Positions 44,241 to 54,629 are shown, counted from the first letter of the stretch. The stretch: DNA of 64,000 nt from Cryobacterium breve (GCF_027594785.1 NZ_CP075584.1:1302001-1366000), one strand, 5' to 3'. Notes: a model not told the origin generated them from the sequence alone. Made by a program: numbers and translations.

Positions 44241-44793
44241 TCAGCGGTGACGCCCCACCGGCCCGACCTTCCGCCTCGCCGTACCGAGCTTGCGATTCGC
44301 GAAGGGGCGAGCACCGAACGTGAGCACGAAGTGGTCGATGAGAGCGGCCTCGACCTCCTCGGGGTCCTCGCCTCCCGTCTCCAGCCAGGCGACGAGCAGG
44401 CTCCGCGCTGCCGGCGAGCTGCCACACGTACCGGCCGCCCCAGTGCCCCACCTTCTCGCCGGCGCCGTGTCGCCGGTACTCGGTCAGCCGCTTCCGCAGA
44501 CCCCGCTTGCCCTTCGCCCCGGCACCGGCCTTCCCGATATAGAGCACGGATGCCGCGTCGAGCCACGCCTCCGCCAGGAGCGCGTTCGACACGGTCGGGT
44601 TTCGTTCCTTGAATCTCCCGGCCGGGATCGTCTCGAGGAAGTCCGGGCTGCGATCGTCGGCGCGGAGGACCAGGTAGACGCCCGGCGCTGCGGGCAGCGC
44701 CGAAGCCGCCAGATCAGCGAACGGCACGAAGCCCGTGAAGCCTGCGTTTTCGAGCCCGAGTCGTGTCCAGTCCATCTCGCCAGTCTGGCGCAT
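44241..44793 (-). pseudogene. GIY-YIG domain protein, paralogue 1, frameshifted
   Basis: About 183 residues. It closely matches the second paralogue (45307-45837): [20 protein letters not shown] ... APGVYLVLR (GIY equivalent), then [47 protein letters not shown] (YIG equivalent). The frame breaks at CAGGCTC 44397-44403 (coding GAGCCTG). Removing one base gives [40 protein letters not shown], aligned end to end with the intact paralogue and stopping at TGA 44241. The paralogue therefore proves the extra base. GIY-YIG folds are nucleases or DNA-binding; here the role is unknown. Confidence 0.8.
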
Positions 44794-44912
44794 CGGTCAC
44801 CGAGCGCTGGCCGGGCGCGGCCTGGCCGCCGGCACGCTCGCGCGCCGCAGACCCCGAAACAGTCGAGCTCTCCGGCACATGAGACGCGCGACCTGAGAGA
44901 CTGGACACCATC

Positions 44913-45287
44913 ATGAGGACTCTCCTGAACATCATCTGGTTCGTGCTCTCGGGCTTCTGGCTGTTCCTCGGCTACATGCTGGCCGCGCTCATCATGTTCG
45001 TGCTCATCGTCACCATCCCCTGGGGAATCGCCGCCGCCCGCATCGGCGTCTACGCGCTCTGGCCGTTCGGCAAGACGGTCGTCTCCACGCCGAACGCCGG
45101 TCTCGGGTCCTTCCTCGGCAACGTGCTCTGGGTGGTGCTGGTCGGCTGGTGGATCGCCCTCACCCACCTCACCACCGGCATCGCGCTCTGCATCACGATC
45201 ATCGGTATCCCGATGGGAATCGCCAACTTCAAGCTGATCCCGGTCGCGCTTCTGCCGCTCGGCAAGGAGATCGTCGACCTGCCGTAG
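44913..45287 (+). CDS. YccF family membrane protein
   Basis: 124 residues with three or four membrane segments: MRTLLNIIWFVLSGFWLFLGYMLAALIMFVLIVTIPWGIAAARIGVYALWPFGKTVV, and the repeat-like second half GNVLWVVLVGWWIALTHLTTGIALCITIIGIPMGIANFKLIPVALLPLGKEIV. The two 'IPWG/IPMGIA...P(F/L)GK' units are the YccF signature. Its function is unknown. It lies between the two GIY-YIG paralogues in opposite orientation, with its stop 19 bp from the end of the second. Confidence 0.9.
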   Translation: MRTLLNIIWFVLSGFWLFLGYMLAALIMFVLIVTIPWGIAAARIGVYALWPFGKTVVSTPNAGLGSFLGNVLWVVLVGWWIALTHLTTGIALCITIIGIPMGIANFKLIPVALLPLGKEIVDLP

Positions 45288-45306
45288 GTGTTCCCCCTCA
45301 GCGGTT

Positions 45307-45837
45307 CTACGTGTGGCTTCTGCCCAGCTTGCGATTCGCAAACGGCCGCGAGCCAAATGTCGCCACGAACTCGTCGATGAGACCCGCCTCGACAACTTCC
45401 GGGTCTTCCTCCCCGGTCAGCTTCCACGCAACGAGATGCTCCCCGCTCCCGGCCAGCTGCCACACGTACCTACCGCCCCAATGGCCGATCTTCTCCCCGG
45501 CGCCGAGTCGCCGATACTCGGTCAGCCGTTTGAATAAGCCCCTCTTTCCAGTAGCCCCCGCGCTGGCTTTCCCGATGTAGAGCACGGATGCGTCGTCGAG
45601 CCACGCCTCCACAAGCCTTGCTCTCGACACAGACGGGTTTCTGTCCTTGAACCAACCGGCAGTGCTGGTTTCGCGGAATTCCGGCGAGGCATCGTTCGGA
45701 CGAAGGACCACATACACGCCCGGCCCAGCTGGCACGCTCGCCTTCGTCAGGTTTTTGAAGGGCGCAAAGCCTCTGAAGCCCGCGCCTTCGAGTCCCAGCC
45801 GCGTCCAGAAGTCCACGGCCTCAGTCTGGGGCATCAT
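45307..45837 (-). CDS. GIY-YIG domain protein, paralogue 2 (intact)
   Basis: 176 residues: DFWTRLGLEGAGFRGFAPFKNLTKASVPAGPGVYVVLRPNDASPEF with the GIY-like GVYVVLR, then [92 protein letters not shown]. It is intact and serves as the template for reading the broken paralogue 1. Its start overlaps the VWA gene stop by 4 bp (ATGA), so the two are translated together. Confidence 0.8.
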   Translation of the reverse strand: MMPQTEAVDFWTRLGLEGAGFRGFAPFKNLTKASVPAGPGVYVVLRPNDASPEFRETSTAGWFKDRNPSVSRARLVEAWLDDASVLYIGKASAGATGKRGLFKRLTEYRRLGAGEKIGHWGGRYVWQLAGSGEHLVAWKLTGEEDPEVVEAGLIDEFVATFGSRPFANRKLGRSHT

Positions 45838-46583
45838 TCCGCTGCCACGCCATCCGCGTCAGGCGCAGTCGGTTCGGCGCTCATTGATCCCAGACGCTCC
45901 TCGGCGTCGAAGCCGCGCTTGCGCTTGCCTCGCACGTCCTTCACGTAACGGCTCACGGACACGCTCATCAGCGACACCGCTTCCGCGCCGGGCGCGAAGG
46001 TCATCGAGCTGCCGGCGTCGAAGCCGAGACGCTCCCCCGCGAACACCGCGTCCTGGTTGGCACCGAGGAAGACGAAGTCCCAACTGAACTGCTCCTTCTG
46101 CCGGGTGACGAGGGCGCGCACCGCACCCACGTCGAACTCGACGCTGGAGTTCTCCTCCCCGTCGGTGACCACGACGACCTGCACCGTGTCGGGCCGGGCC
46201 TCTTCGGGCATCGCCGCGAGCACCCGCCCGAAGTCGGCTACCGACTGGCCGATGGCGTCGAACAGCGCCGTCGCCCCGCGCGGCTCCAGCACGACTGTCA
46301 CCTCCGCCGGGTCGGCGAGCGAGCACTGCCGCTCGATCTCGGTGTCAAAAGTGACGATATCCACGGTAAGCCGGCCCGGCTCGCCGGCCTGCTCGGCAAG
46401 CATGGCGGTCAGCCCGCCGACCATGTCGTCACGGATGCCCCACATCGATCCGCTCCGATCGATAACCAACAGCATGGCGGCGTAAATCGGATCAGTCTTG
46501 GTGCTCCCTTCAACAATGTCGTTCCCGGCGGGAACACCCTGAGCATCGCGGCAACCACTGACACGACTACGCCACTCGCGCAC
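45834..46583 (-). CDS. VWA domain protein
   Basis: A von Willebrand A domain with the MIDAS motif DRSGSM (AAMLLVIDRSGSMWGIRDDMVGGLTAML), the central Thr (GATALFDAIGQ) and the terminal VVVVTDGEENSS. It binds a metal ion and mediates protein-protein contact; related proteins are cytoplasmic, tellurium-resistance-like. The written start is uncertain. A GAAGGGAG ribosome site lies five bases before AAG at codon 29 (STKTDPIYAAM), where an ATG would be expected. The open frame extends to GTG 46583. The stop overlaps GIY-YIG paralogue 2. Confidence 0.8.
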   Translation of the reverse strand: MREWRSRVSGCRDAQGVPAGNDIVEGSTKTDPIYAAMLLVIDRSGSMWGIRDDMVGGLTAMLAEQAGEPGRLTVDIVTFDTEIERQCSLADPAEVTVVLEPRGATALFDAIGQSVADFGRVLAAMPEEARPDTVQVVVVTDGEENSSVEFDVGAVRALVTRQKEQFSWDFVFLGANQDAVFAGERLGFDAGSSMTFAPGAEAVSLMSVSVSRYVKDVRGKRKRGFDAEERLGSMSAEPTAPDADGVAAE

Positions 46584-46703
46584 GGGCCTCGTCAGCGCCG
46601 CAGAGTTCGGGTGAGACGTCTACTTGTCGATCTAGCTGACATTCCATTTTCCGATGCACTTCTACGCACCGCGATACTGAAAAGGACTCAGTGGCCAATA
46701 TGG

Positions 46704-47696
46704 TTAGTACAAGAACTCGACTGAAAATTGCGAGTAGTGCCAATCCGTATAGCGTGCTGAGGGTGTGGTCGCGAATGAAGGCAAAATCAACTTCGGGGCG
46801 AGGCCGTTCTGACCGAAATTGCGTTGCCAAGACGCATCGTTAGCGATGGCTCGATCGAGTGCCGGCGACCGTACGATAGTTCCGTTTGTATCCACTGAGA
46901 ATAGGTGGGCCTCGAACGCAGCATCATGCGTCGGGCAAGCGGCAAGTCCGTTGCGAGGATCGACCCGCTCTTCTCCGGCGCTCTCGCTCCACGGCTTGAT
47001 GTGGGACGCCACCAGCATGCGGGAGGACGGAAGTCCTGCCGCACGAGTGCTTAAGCCGCAGAACACGCATGCAAAGCCCGAGTTTGTCAGCACTTTCCGC
47101 GCAAACTGTTGTTGGCCGACTCGAGCAGTCCCAAGCAGTGCGCGTTCCGTGTCGCGTATGTCAATCTCGTCGCTGCCTGGCAGCGTGACGCGGTGACCCC
47201 GCACAGACACAAGGAGTTCACTATCGCTGACGGTATCCGCTTCCGTGACGAGCCGCAGGCGATTGTCCTCGAAGCCGAGAAAGTCTGGGAGCTTTTCCGC
47301 GTCGAGGCCAACCGAACGACCCGCAGTAAGGATCAGCGCGTAAAGGACTTCGAACTGGAATCGATCCTCAGTGAGCCTTATCCAAAGTTGTTGTTCGTGT
47401 TTTGCCCGGTGCGCGCGCCGACCGTCTAGGTTTGCAAGCTTGAGAGCAAGGCTGCCAGTCGATCGTTTGAAAAGTTCAGCCAGCTTAATCGCAGCTGGTG
47501 AGGACTCAGGGATATTGATATTTCCAGACTTGGCCTGGCTACCAATCAGACCAAGACCAAAACAAAGCAGCGTCTCCAGAGGGGTGAAATCCTCCTGTTT
47601 CTTGCCCGCAGAAACGTACTCCCTTTGTAATAGACCACGCCACTGAGCACCAGCCGTTGCGACGGTCAGGTCCAGGTAGTCATTTAGTTCGAGCAA
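46704..47696 (-). CDS. HNH endonuclease (McrA-like), last gene of the restriction island
   Basis: 330 residues. The C-terminal HNH domain reads FACVFCGLSTRAAGLPSSRMLVASHIKPWSESAGEERVDPRNGLAACPTHDAAFEAHLFS: C-x2-C, the catalytic His of SHIKPW, the Asn of NGLAACPTHDAAFE and the last His. The N-terminal half (LNDYLDLTVATAGAQWRGLLQREYVSAGKKQEDFTPLETLLCFGLGLIG) is helical and probably a DNA-recognition or modification-sensing domain. TTG 47696 is the only usable start, since an in-frame stop lies just upstream. A small ORF overlaps it by 13 bp. Together with the C5 methyltransferase at the head of the island it could be the cleaving enzyme. Confidence 0.8.
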   Translation of the reverse strand: MLELNDYLDLTVATAGAQWRGLLQREYVSAGKKQEDFTPLETLLCFGLGLIGSQAKSGNINIPESSPAAIKLAELFKRSTGSLALKLANLDGRRAHRAKHEQQLWIRLTEDRFQFEVLYALILTAGRSVGLDAEKLPDFLGFEDNRLRLVTEADTVSDSELLVSVRGHRVTLPGSDEIDIRDTERALLGTARVGQQQFARKVLTNSGFACVFCGLSTRAAGLPSSRMLVASHIKPWSESAGEERVDPRNGLAACPTHDAAFEAHLFSVDTNGTIVRSPALDRAIANDASWQRNFGQNGLAPKLILPSFATTPSARYTDWHYSQFSVEFLY

Positions 47697-47986
47697 CGGA
47701 ATGCATCTCTAATCTCTGAGATTTCAACTACCACCACGTCCTTCGGCGTAGAACAGGCGATTTTCACTTTCGCGCCCCAGGCGGGCCATGCCCAAGGGGC
47801 CGGCGTTCCGGCAATCGACGCGGCTGCATTTCTGCCAGCCGAGTACCGAAGCAGGTCACTGGGATGTCGGCAAGATTCTGCAGGTCTCCATCGAAAACTA
47901 TCCGATGCATCTAAATGAGGTGTGGAACTCCTCAGGAAGCCGGTTGTCTGAGCGTTCTCGCAGGCTCGATTCAAAAGTGACAGCAC
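47684..47986 (-). CDS. Uncertain small ORF between DUF4420 and HNH genes
   Basis: An open frame of 100 codons starting at GTG 47986, which overlaps the DUF4420 stop (TAGTG). It ends at TAA 47684, inside the HNH start. Position and overlap suggest it is part of the operon, but the product matches no family I recognise. It contains a CAGGCTC (47961-47967), the same insertion signature that breaks other genes, so its frame may be wrong. An alternative frame here encodes a stretch beginning MHRIVFDGDLQNLADIP that looks more protein-like. Treat as unresolved. Confidence 0.3.
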   Translation of the reverse strand: MLSLLNRACENAQTTGFLRSSTPHLDASDSFRWRPAESCRHPSDLLRYSAGRNAAASIAGTPAPWAWPAWGAKVKIACSTPKDVVVVEISEIRDAFRCSN

Positions 47987-49047
47987 TATGCAGGGCTACC
48001 GAAGACAGCCTCAGCCACTTGATTCGCGCCCGAAACGGGATTGTCGGTTCTCGCCGTGACTGGCAGATCTATGCGGAATCGAACCGAACTGACGTCAACA
48101 TGGTGTCGAACAGCGATATCGTCCCGACGCAAAATCTCGACTGCCTCGTCGGACATATCGTAGGCGCGGAAGAAACTTGTCTGGAAGGATGTGCCATAAA
48201 TGGGGTCCTCTGACATCGTATTGTGGTCGTAGCCGCCGCCGGACTCCACACCGTACTCCGAGGTGCGGGAGAGGAATTTGAGCACATCTCCGCCGCATCC
48301 CGTTGCCTCCATGCGCTCGATGATCCGAACCACAAGTTGAGGAATCGAGAACGAGTTGCCGCCAGTGGCAGTAGCCTGCAGGCCGATGCTCACGAGGTAC
48401 AGTCGGTCCTCAGGCACGCCGCCGTCCTCGCCATCGTTAAGTTCCACTTGGTGCACCCCCTGAACGAGGTGGGAGGACGTGCTCCTAGTCGTGGTCTTTA
48501 CCTCGACACCTGTCGATCCCCACACAAAGTCACGCGATGATTTCCTCCAGCCGTCCCACGATTCGACGGCCTGTGCCACATTCTCGTCATCGGCGCGGCG
48601 GCACAGTGCGTCGAGCATGAGAAGCTCGCCTGCCAGGCCGAGGACTACCTCATTCGACATGCGCAACCGCTCAATGGCCAGTTCGACGATGGGCTCCGTC
48701 TTGGTGAAAGCAAGACTGAGCACCGTATCCGCGCCGTTGCGCAATAGTTCGGTGCAGATAAAGGCCGCGACCTGGTCGAAATGGCCCAGTGCGGGGAGGA
48801 GTAGCCTGTTCGCTTCGAAAGAGGCTGCGCCTTCGCGGTGCCATGTGCGGAACTCAATTGCATCCCCTACGGTTTTCGAAGTAGGTCTCAGTTCGACTCC
48901 GACGAGAAACACTTCCACTCGACCGCCGTGGTCTCTCGACACTCCGACCACCTGGGCATCAGTGACCCACGTGATATCGCGGAGTTCGTCTGTAACGGCA
49001 CTTGAAACGTCCAAAATCAGTTCAGGAACCGATTCATAGCTTGTCAT
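47986..49047 (-). CDS. PD-(D/E)XK nuclease family protein (DUF4420)
   Basis: 353 residues. The N-terminus (DVSSAVTDELRDITWVTDAQVVGVSRDHGGRVEVFLVGVELRPTSK) and centre (LGLAGELLMLDALCRRADDENVAQAVESWDGWRKSSRDFVWGSTGVEVKTTTRSTSSHLVQGVHQVEL) match DUF4420. The nuclease motif is the E of GLAGEL, then the D of DFVWG followed by GVEVKTT (D-x-ExK-type arrangement). ATG 49047 follows GAAGGAGACAAGAACG. It lies 16 bp after the Z1 gene and is presumably the cleaving partner of the Z1 ATPase, a pairing seen in other restriction-like loci. Confidence 0.85.
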   Translation of the reverse strand: MTSYESVPELILDVSSAVTDELRDITWVTDAQVVGVSRDHGGRVEVFLVGVELRPTSKTVGDAIEFRTWHREGAASFEANRLLLPALGHFDQVAAFICTELLRNGADTVLSLAFTKTEPIVELAIERLRMSNEVVLGLAGELLMLDALCRRADDENVAQAVESWDGWRKSSRDFVWGSTGVEVKTTTRSTSSHLVQGVHQVELNDGEDGGVPEDRLYLVSIGLQATATGGNSFSIPQLVVRIIERMEATGCGGDVLKFLSRTSEYGVESGGGYDHNTMSEDPIYGTSFQTSFFRAYDMSDEAVEILRRDDIAVRHHVDVSSVRFRIDLPVTARTDNPVSGANQVAEAVFGSPA

Positions 49048-49063
49048 CGTTCTTGTCTCCTTC

Positions 49064-51887
49064 TCAAACAGCAATGCGCGATCCAGCGCGTGTCGCCGCA
49101 AACTGCTCCGGGCCACCGGCTGGTATGCATACACCCACAGTCACGGCCGGATAGGGCTGGCCAGGCAGTTGGTTCACGTAAAACAAAATCTGACCGTGTG
49201 ATCCCGGCGGACGCCAGGGGGCGCCATTCGTCACTAGCGGGACCCGCTCCCCTCGACCGTAGTAGTCGAAAAACTGGTCGCCACGATAGTCGGTCGGGCC
49301 CGCGGTTGGGTCGTTGGTTCCCCACGCGGTCTCGAGCTCCCCATCGTTGCCGACTCTCTTCGCTGTCGCGGGGATCCCAAATTCTAGGTTTGCGAGTGGG
49401 CCATTACTAATCACGGCACCCGCTCCGTAACGGATTCCCACCGAGAACCTTGGCTGTTGTACGAGCTTCTCAGCGAGACTCGCCATCGACCAAAGATCAG
49501 CTGGGGCACCGGTCACGAAAAGACCCCGAACGGGCCTCGTAAGACACGCGCTCCAAAGGCGCAAGTATGCAGAAATTCCGTACGGGCAATTTTGCCGGAC
49601 AGGCGACGGCGGTCCCGCCAATGGCTTCGGAGGGCTATAGAGAAGCGCACCGCTTGGCAACTGCTGCAGCGCCGAGACGCGTGCCTGCAACTGCGACCAG
49701 AATTCTCCCAGTTGGTTATCAGAACCGGGATGGTAGGAGTCGAACTCGAGGCGGTTCAGAAGGTCCGCGGCCTCTGTGAGCGACAGCGACTCGTTCAGCA
49801 CGCGCCCTCTCACCGTCCGACCCACGACCAATTCGGAAGACGCCCCCCGCCCAAAGAGGTCGCCAATTAGATTGGCATTCGGGTCGGGCGCCGAGCCGTC
49901 GTTGAGGAGTGTCACGAAGGGCTTGGAACTGGGGCAGAGTGGCTTGCGGCTCAGGTTTGCAATTTTACCCGTGGCGAGGAACTGAAGGCCGTGTAGCACG
50001 ACGGGGGCGGGTGCCGCGCCCTTCATCGCTTCGGCTACTGCAACGCGGATGGCTTCATCGATGTCGTGATATGCCCTAAAGAGGTCGAGTTGAGGAGCCT
50101 GAAGCAAACAAGCGACACAGTTCGATGTGAGTTCCCCTGTACCCGAACCAGCGCTGCATCTGCATCTGTGTGTCCGCGAGCGGGTTCGAGGATCCTCGCT
50201 GGAACAGCGCGGTTGTCATACCCTCCAAAGTCAGCCCACGAGACATGACGTTGCCGGACACGAAAACGGTGGAGATGTCCCGAGCGGCTCTCCACCTGCC
50301 CGTGGTCTCGTTGAAAGTTGGTTTGTACATGGGGCGGTCGTCAGCGGCCGGGTTGCTGTTGACCACCGAAACTCGCGTCCCTGGGATGATCTCGCTGACC
50401 AGCAACTGCTTGATGACTCCCCAGTCCGGCACCATGCGGGGATTCATTACGTTGAACTCAGTATTGATTTGGTCCAACGAATGGCGGTAACGGTCGGCCC
50501 AAGCAGACCACGATGGCTCTTCGTTTGCCATCTTCTCGATAAGACTGGTTGGCAAGCGCGCATCCCCCGTTTCTAGGAGAAGCCGAGCTGTTGCGCGGTC
50601 CGGTGCGCCCGCCCAAAGCAGGATGTCCTCGGCGCCCTTGAAGTGGTGTTCGATTTCGGCCGACGGGTGGACAAGCATCGATTGAGGCTCAGGAGCGGCC
50701 GCTAGAGCCTCCTCCATACTGTCGAATTCAACCTCGGAGAGAGAGCGGGGCCCCATCGTTCCGGCAGTCGCTCGGTGAAGCCTGATGGCGCCGGCCACTA
50801 GGAAAGCACGGACGGACTCTGCAAGTTCGTCATCGTCCTGGCCGGCGAGCTCCACGCAGAGGTCCGCCGACGCACCCCTGCGGTAGAACACCTCGCCACC
50901 CGTGTAGAAGCTGTCAAGCCCAACTGGTTCGGGATAGGACGACGACCTGGGCGCATCCACGTTGCTGAGATCAATAGGACATCCGACGTCGAGCGGCGTT
51001 CGAAGGGAGATGACGAAGTCGCGCGGAGCCAATGGGTTATGGTCCTCCTGCAGCAAGTTGGCCTGTGGCGTAGCGGTGTACCCAACATAGGAAGCGAACA
51101 GGTTCGACGGCGCACTCGTCGAGCGGGGGTCCCAGAGGTCGGCTATGGCTCTGGGAATCTGCTTCAGATTGCCCGCGATCGGGTCCTGGCCAGCTTCCAC
51201 AGCCGCATCTAGAACCGAGCCATCATCTGCCTCGTCATCGAGCACGAGCATGTGCACTGGACGCGAGAGCGTCCTCACTTCGTCGAAAACGCTGCCTCGC
51301 AAGGAACTCCCGAGTGCGTGGAGGTGATTGGTCTGCTTCATGGCAACGACGATGATTGGCTGCTTTGCGTTGAGCTTCCTCCTGACCTGCGCGGATGAAA
51401 TCCGGTATGTCTCCTGAAGGGATGTTGACCCCTCGGACAGGGCAACCTCTGGGCGGGGACATAGGATGCGGCTTCCTGCTTTTTGCGCACTATCTGGTCC
51501 CCCATCCAGCTGCTCTGACAGACGTTCATATGTCTGACGCCAGAGCGACAAACGCGTGCCCGCGAGAATGATCACGATATCGACACCTTGGTCAAGAGCG
51601 AGGGCTGTGACGCCGAGCATCGACGCAGTCTTACCTGACTGCACCGAGCCCATCACCAGGCCTGTTCTTACTCTATTGGCAGGCCACGCCGCCGCCGCGG
51701 GCATACCAGCGCCGAAAATGCCGCGATCTAAGACGTATTTGCAGTCGACCTCTAGTGCGTCGCGCGAAGTGACCGTGAGGCGTTTTAGCTTCGTAGCGTA
51801 GCGACCCCACCAGGAACCGCTCGGCGTTGTGGATTGAGGGTGCGGACCGAAGTACACCCTTTCTGTTGTCGTCCCCTGACCAGTCAT
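49064..51887 (-). pseudogene. Z1-domain ATPase/helicase, one frameshift
   Basis: About 940 residues once joined. The N-terminal SF2-like ATPase core has Walker A MGSVQSGKTASMLGV, a DExx-type motif VLDDEADDGSV and GYTATPQANLL. The Z1 signature follows: STVFVSGNVMSRGLTLEGMTTALFQRGSSNPLADTQMQMQRWFGYRGTHIELCRLFAS. Right after this the frame breaks at GAGCCTG 50095-50101 (expected GAGCTG). Corrected, it runs on APQLDLFRAYHDIDEAIRVAVAEAMKG to a 300-residue C-terminal region with GAPADLWSMASLAEKL. ATG 51887 starts 11 bp after the DUF262 stop. Z1 proteins are known in restriction-type loci next to C5 methyltransferases, DUF4420 nucleases and MutL/MORC-like ATPases. Confidence 0.85.
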
Positions 51888-51897
51888 TTCGCTGCTG

Positions 51898-53776
51898 CTA
51901 CGCGACCTTGACGAGAATTGAACCCAATAGCGACTCAACCCCTGACGACCCGAAGCGCTCGCCAATCTCTGCCGACACGGTCGTGACGTCGACGCCCAGG
52001 CTCCTCGGCGATACCCTGGGCGATCCTCGCGATGTAATCCCATTGAGTTCGCGTCTGGGTCTTTTCAATTCTTGACCATTTCGTCGCACTTGCCGCGCGG
52101 ATGGCTTCAGCGGAGGCGTCTATGCGTTGCTCAATGTCGTCGGGGGCACCGACCACTGCGATTGTGATCCCGACCAGGGAGCCCACGAGTTGAAGTTCCT
52201 GCCACTTGGCACCCTTTTTCCCATCCTTAAACTTGTCCGACCAGAGTTCGTCGTGCGCCGCGTGAAGTTCCACTGCCCGGGCAATCAGGCCGAAGAGGTC
52301 CGCGATCTTTGCTGGGTTGCGCAGAGGATGTGAGCGGTCGTCCTGAACACGACCTAGCAGGAGGTCAATGTGGCGTGCCGTCGATGCGAGATCCTTACCC
52401 CCGGTGTCGCTGAGCAGCAAGGATGTCACCCAGCCCAGAACTTTCGTCCTGCGATACCGGGCGTCGCCAAATCCATAGTCCTTCAGAGTCTTTCCGAGCT
52501 CGTGAATGCCTGGGACGTTTACCAACGATGGCGCGATGTCCGCGATGTTGCTCCGTGAACTGGCGTCGCCTGCGGCGACAAGAATCGCGCGCGTGAGTTC
52601 GATGTCGTGGTAGATCGCATTGCGTATTTCCTCGGCGTTTAGATGCATCCCCTGCTTGTTATAGAGCTTGAATACCTCATGAATCTGCGGTGGGCTCGCT
52701 TTGGTGTACTCGATCACTGGCACCTTGTAGTCAGGTGCACCCTCGAACAGTTCCTCGACCGTCACTTCCTGGTCGGCAACGCGAATCGTGTTGCCGCGAA
52801 TCTCCGTAAAGTACTTGCCGCGCAGCGCCTCCAAGTCGGGACCGACGAGGCCGCCCTTGTTGTCGGTACGGAGCTTGAACGGGAAATAGTTGTCGTCCTC
52901 AAGCTTCGCCGTCAATGGTTCACCGAAAATCTGCTTCCATGCCTTGCGAAACCTCGGGTAGTCGGACTTGAAAAGCGTTTTGAAATCTGCATCCGGATAC
53001 TTGGCGTCTGCTTCGGTCACCTTCATAAGTGCGGTCGGATGCTGGCCTACGAAACGCAAGATAGCCGTGAGCCGCTGCTTGCCGTCTACGACGTCGTGTG
53101 GAGTTGTTCCCCCGGTGCGGAGCAAAATGATCGAAGGCAGCGGGATACCGCGCAGTACGGACTCAATCAGGGCCTGACGGTCACTGGTACGCCACACATC
53201 GCCGCGCTGGTACGAAGGTGTGAGGTTTAGCTTCTTCCTTGTCAATTGGAAGATGGGCCATACGTCAGCCTTGGCTGTCATTGGTTCGGGAACAGTTGCT
53301 TCGGCGCTATCCTCCTCGGTAGCCCAGGCTTCCTTCCAGGATGTGGTCGCAGACGCCTGGCTGCCTCCCTCGGCCTCGAGGTCGGATAGGTATCTTTGCT
53401 GGAGTCGGATCGCCAGTTCAGCACGCTCGCTCAGACGTTCGAGAGCGGTCTCTGTGAGTTGAAATGCGGTCCTCGTCGTGTCGATGCCATCGGCCTCACC
53501 TTCGAACCCGAGGGCCAATAGGAGGTTCTCAACGAACAAGGCGGCGTCAGATGTTGGGAGGTCGCGGTCGAATTCAAGCCAGCCCTGGACATCCGCCAGG
53601 CGCGACATCCAAGCGTCGGAGCCGAAGTCGACATCGCTTGCGTCGAACTGGGCGTTGCTTGGGTTCACGCCTGTCGGCACATCTGCAGCCTCTGACATTT
53701 CTGCAAGTGATTCTGCAATCCTGTCCTGCAGTTGTGCACGGGAGTCTTCCTCGGCCTCGTCAAGACTGACTAGCAT
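51898..53776 (-). CDS. DUF262 (GmrS/ParB-like) protein, C-terminus frameshifted
   Basis: About 625 residues. The DUF262 core reads LTPSYQRGDVWRTSDRQALIESVLRGIPLPSIILL followed by DVVDGKQRLTAILRFVG, the DGQQR-type nucleotide-binding motif, and VFKLYNKQGMHLNAEEIRNAIYHDIELTRA. An N-terminal 190-residue acidic helical region precedes it. Near the end CAGGCTC 51997-52003 (expected CAGCTC) shifts the frame. Corrected, the tail reads LGVDVTTVSAEIGERFGSSGVESLLGSILVKVA and stops at TAG 51898. DUF262 proteins act in phage defence as modification-dependent nucleases or as partners of DNA-modification enzymes. Start ATG 53776 (AGAAAGG upstream) is preferred over 53818. Confidence 0.8.
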
Positions 53777-54629
53777 TGGCAAATTGACCTTTCTCACGAA
53801 ACTGAGTCTGAGTTCCACGGTGTCTCGGTGCAGTGGTCTGACTTCTAGTCAAAATGACGTCGAATAGCGAACGCTACTTCCGTCAAACCCGCGGATTCAC
53901 CGCATCGCCGCAAGCCATGCACGCATGGCGATTACTTTTCAATAGTTCACTGAGTGTGAGGTCTGCCTAGCGCTCCGCCGCTACTCACCGCTGAGGCAAA
54001 TCGTGCGGGACTGACAGAGACACCGCGTAACACAAGTTCGACGCCCCACCAGTACTTTAACTCCCCAACTCAATCTACTAGAGCTAACCATAGCCGCATG
54101 ATCCGACTGCTCATGAAACTCGCCTCAACGGTCGGTTGGATCACGGTAAGAATGAGCTACCACGACTCGACTTTGCGGTTCAGATTTTCGCGCGGCCGCG
54201 CCTGCCGCTGGACGCGCCCACTTTTGGCGAGGTGCGATGCGAACTTGAACTCGTAAAATCGTCGCCCCGGCACGCAATCCAGTACGTCGCCGAAGGGTAG
54301 CGGACTGGCCATTGGCACAGAAGTGCTGCGTTGCCCCGCCGCATATGCGAAATGTAGCCATTTCCCGCTTTGCCGTGAGACTAAGCGCCGTATTCATGGT
54401 CGAGTTGCACACGCGCGCTCACATGGCTCAAACGTTGGCCAAAAATCCAGGTAAATCATGAAATTGGTTATGTAGGTTCCTGCGCTCGATGCTTGCGACG
54501 TGAGACGGTACGACATGGCTCGACACGAAGAATAGGTCGAATACCGCCACGGAAGAGTAGCTTGCGTGCTTGTTTTGCGGCACGCTCGTTCAGGCTTGAT
54601 TTGTCCCATAAAGTGTGCCTTACCGTGGA
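53777..54629. other. 853-bp gap without a supportable gene
   Basis: The region between the methyltransferase and DUF262 genes is noticeably more AT-rich than the rest of the window. Short open frames at 54125-54412 and 54394-54609 on the minus strand have no recognisable content or ribosome site. A compact palindrome GCCATGC-AC-GCATGGC (53914-53929) lies about 140 bp before the DUF262 start and could be an operator. The gap may hold the promoter of the DUF262-Z1-DUF4420-HNH operon or remains of a lost gene, such as the ATPase that Z1 loci often carry. Confidence 0.5.

Noticed and set aside
54125..54609. Two short minus-strand open frames in the gene-free gap
   Set aside because: No ribosome sites, no family resemblance and composition without the codon pattern of the neighbouring genes.
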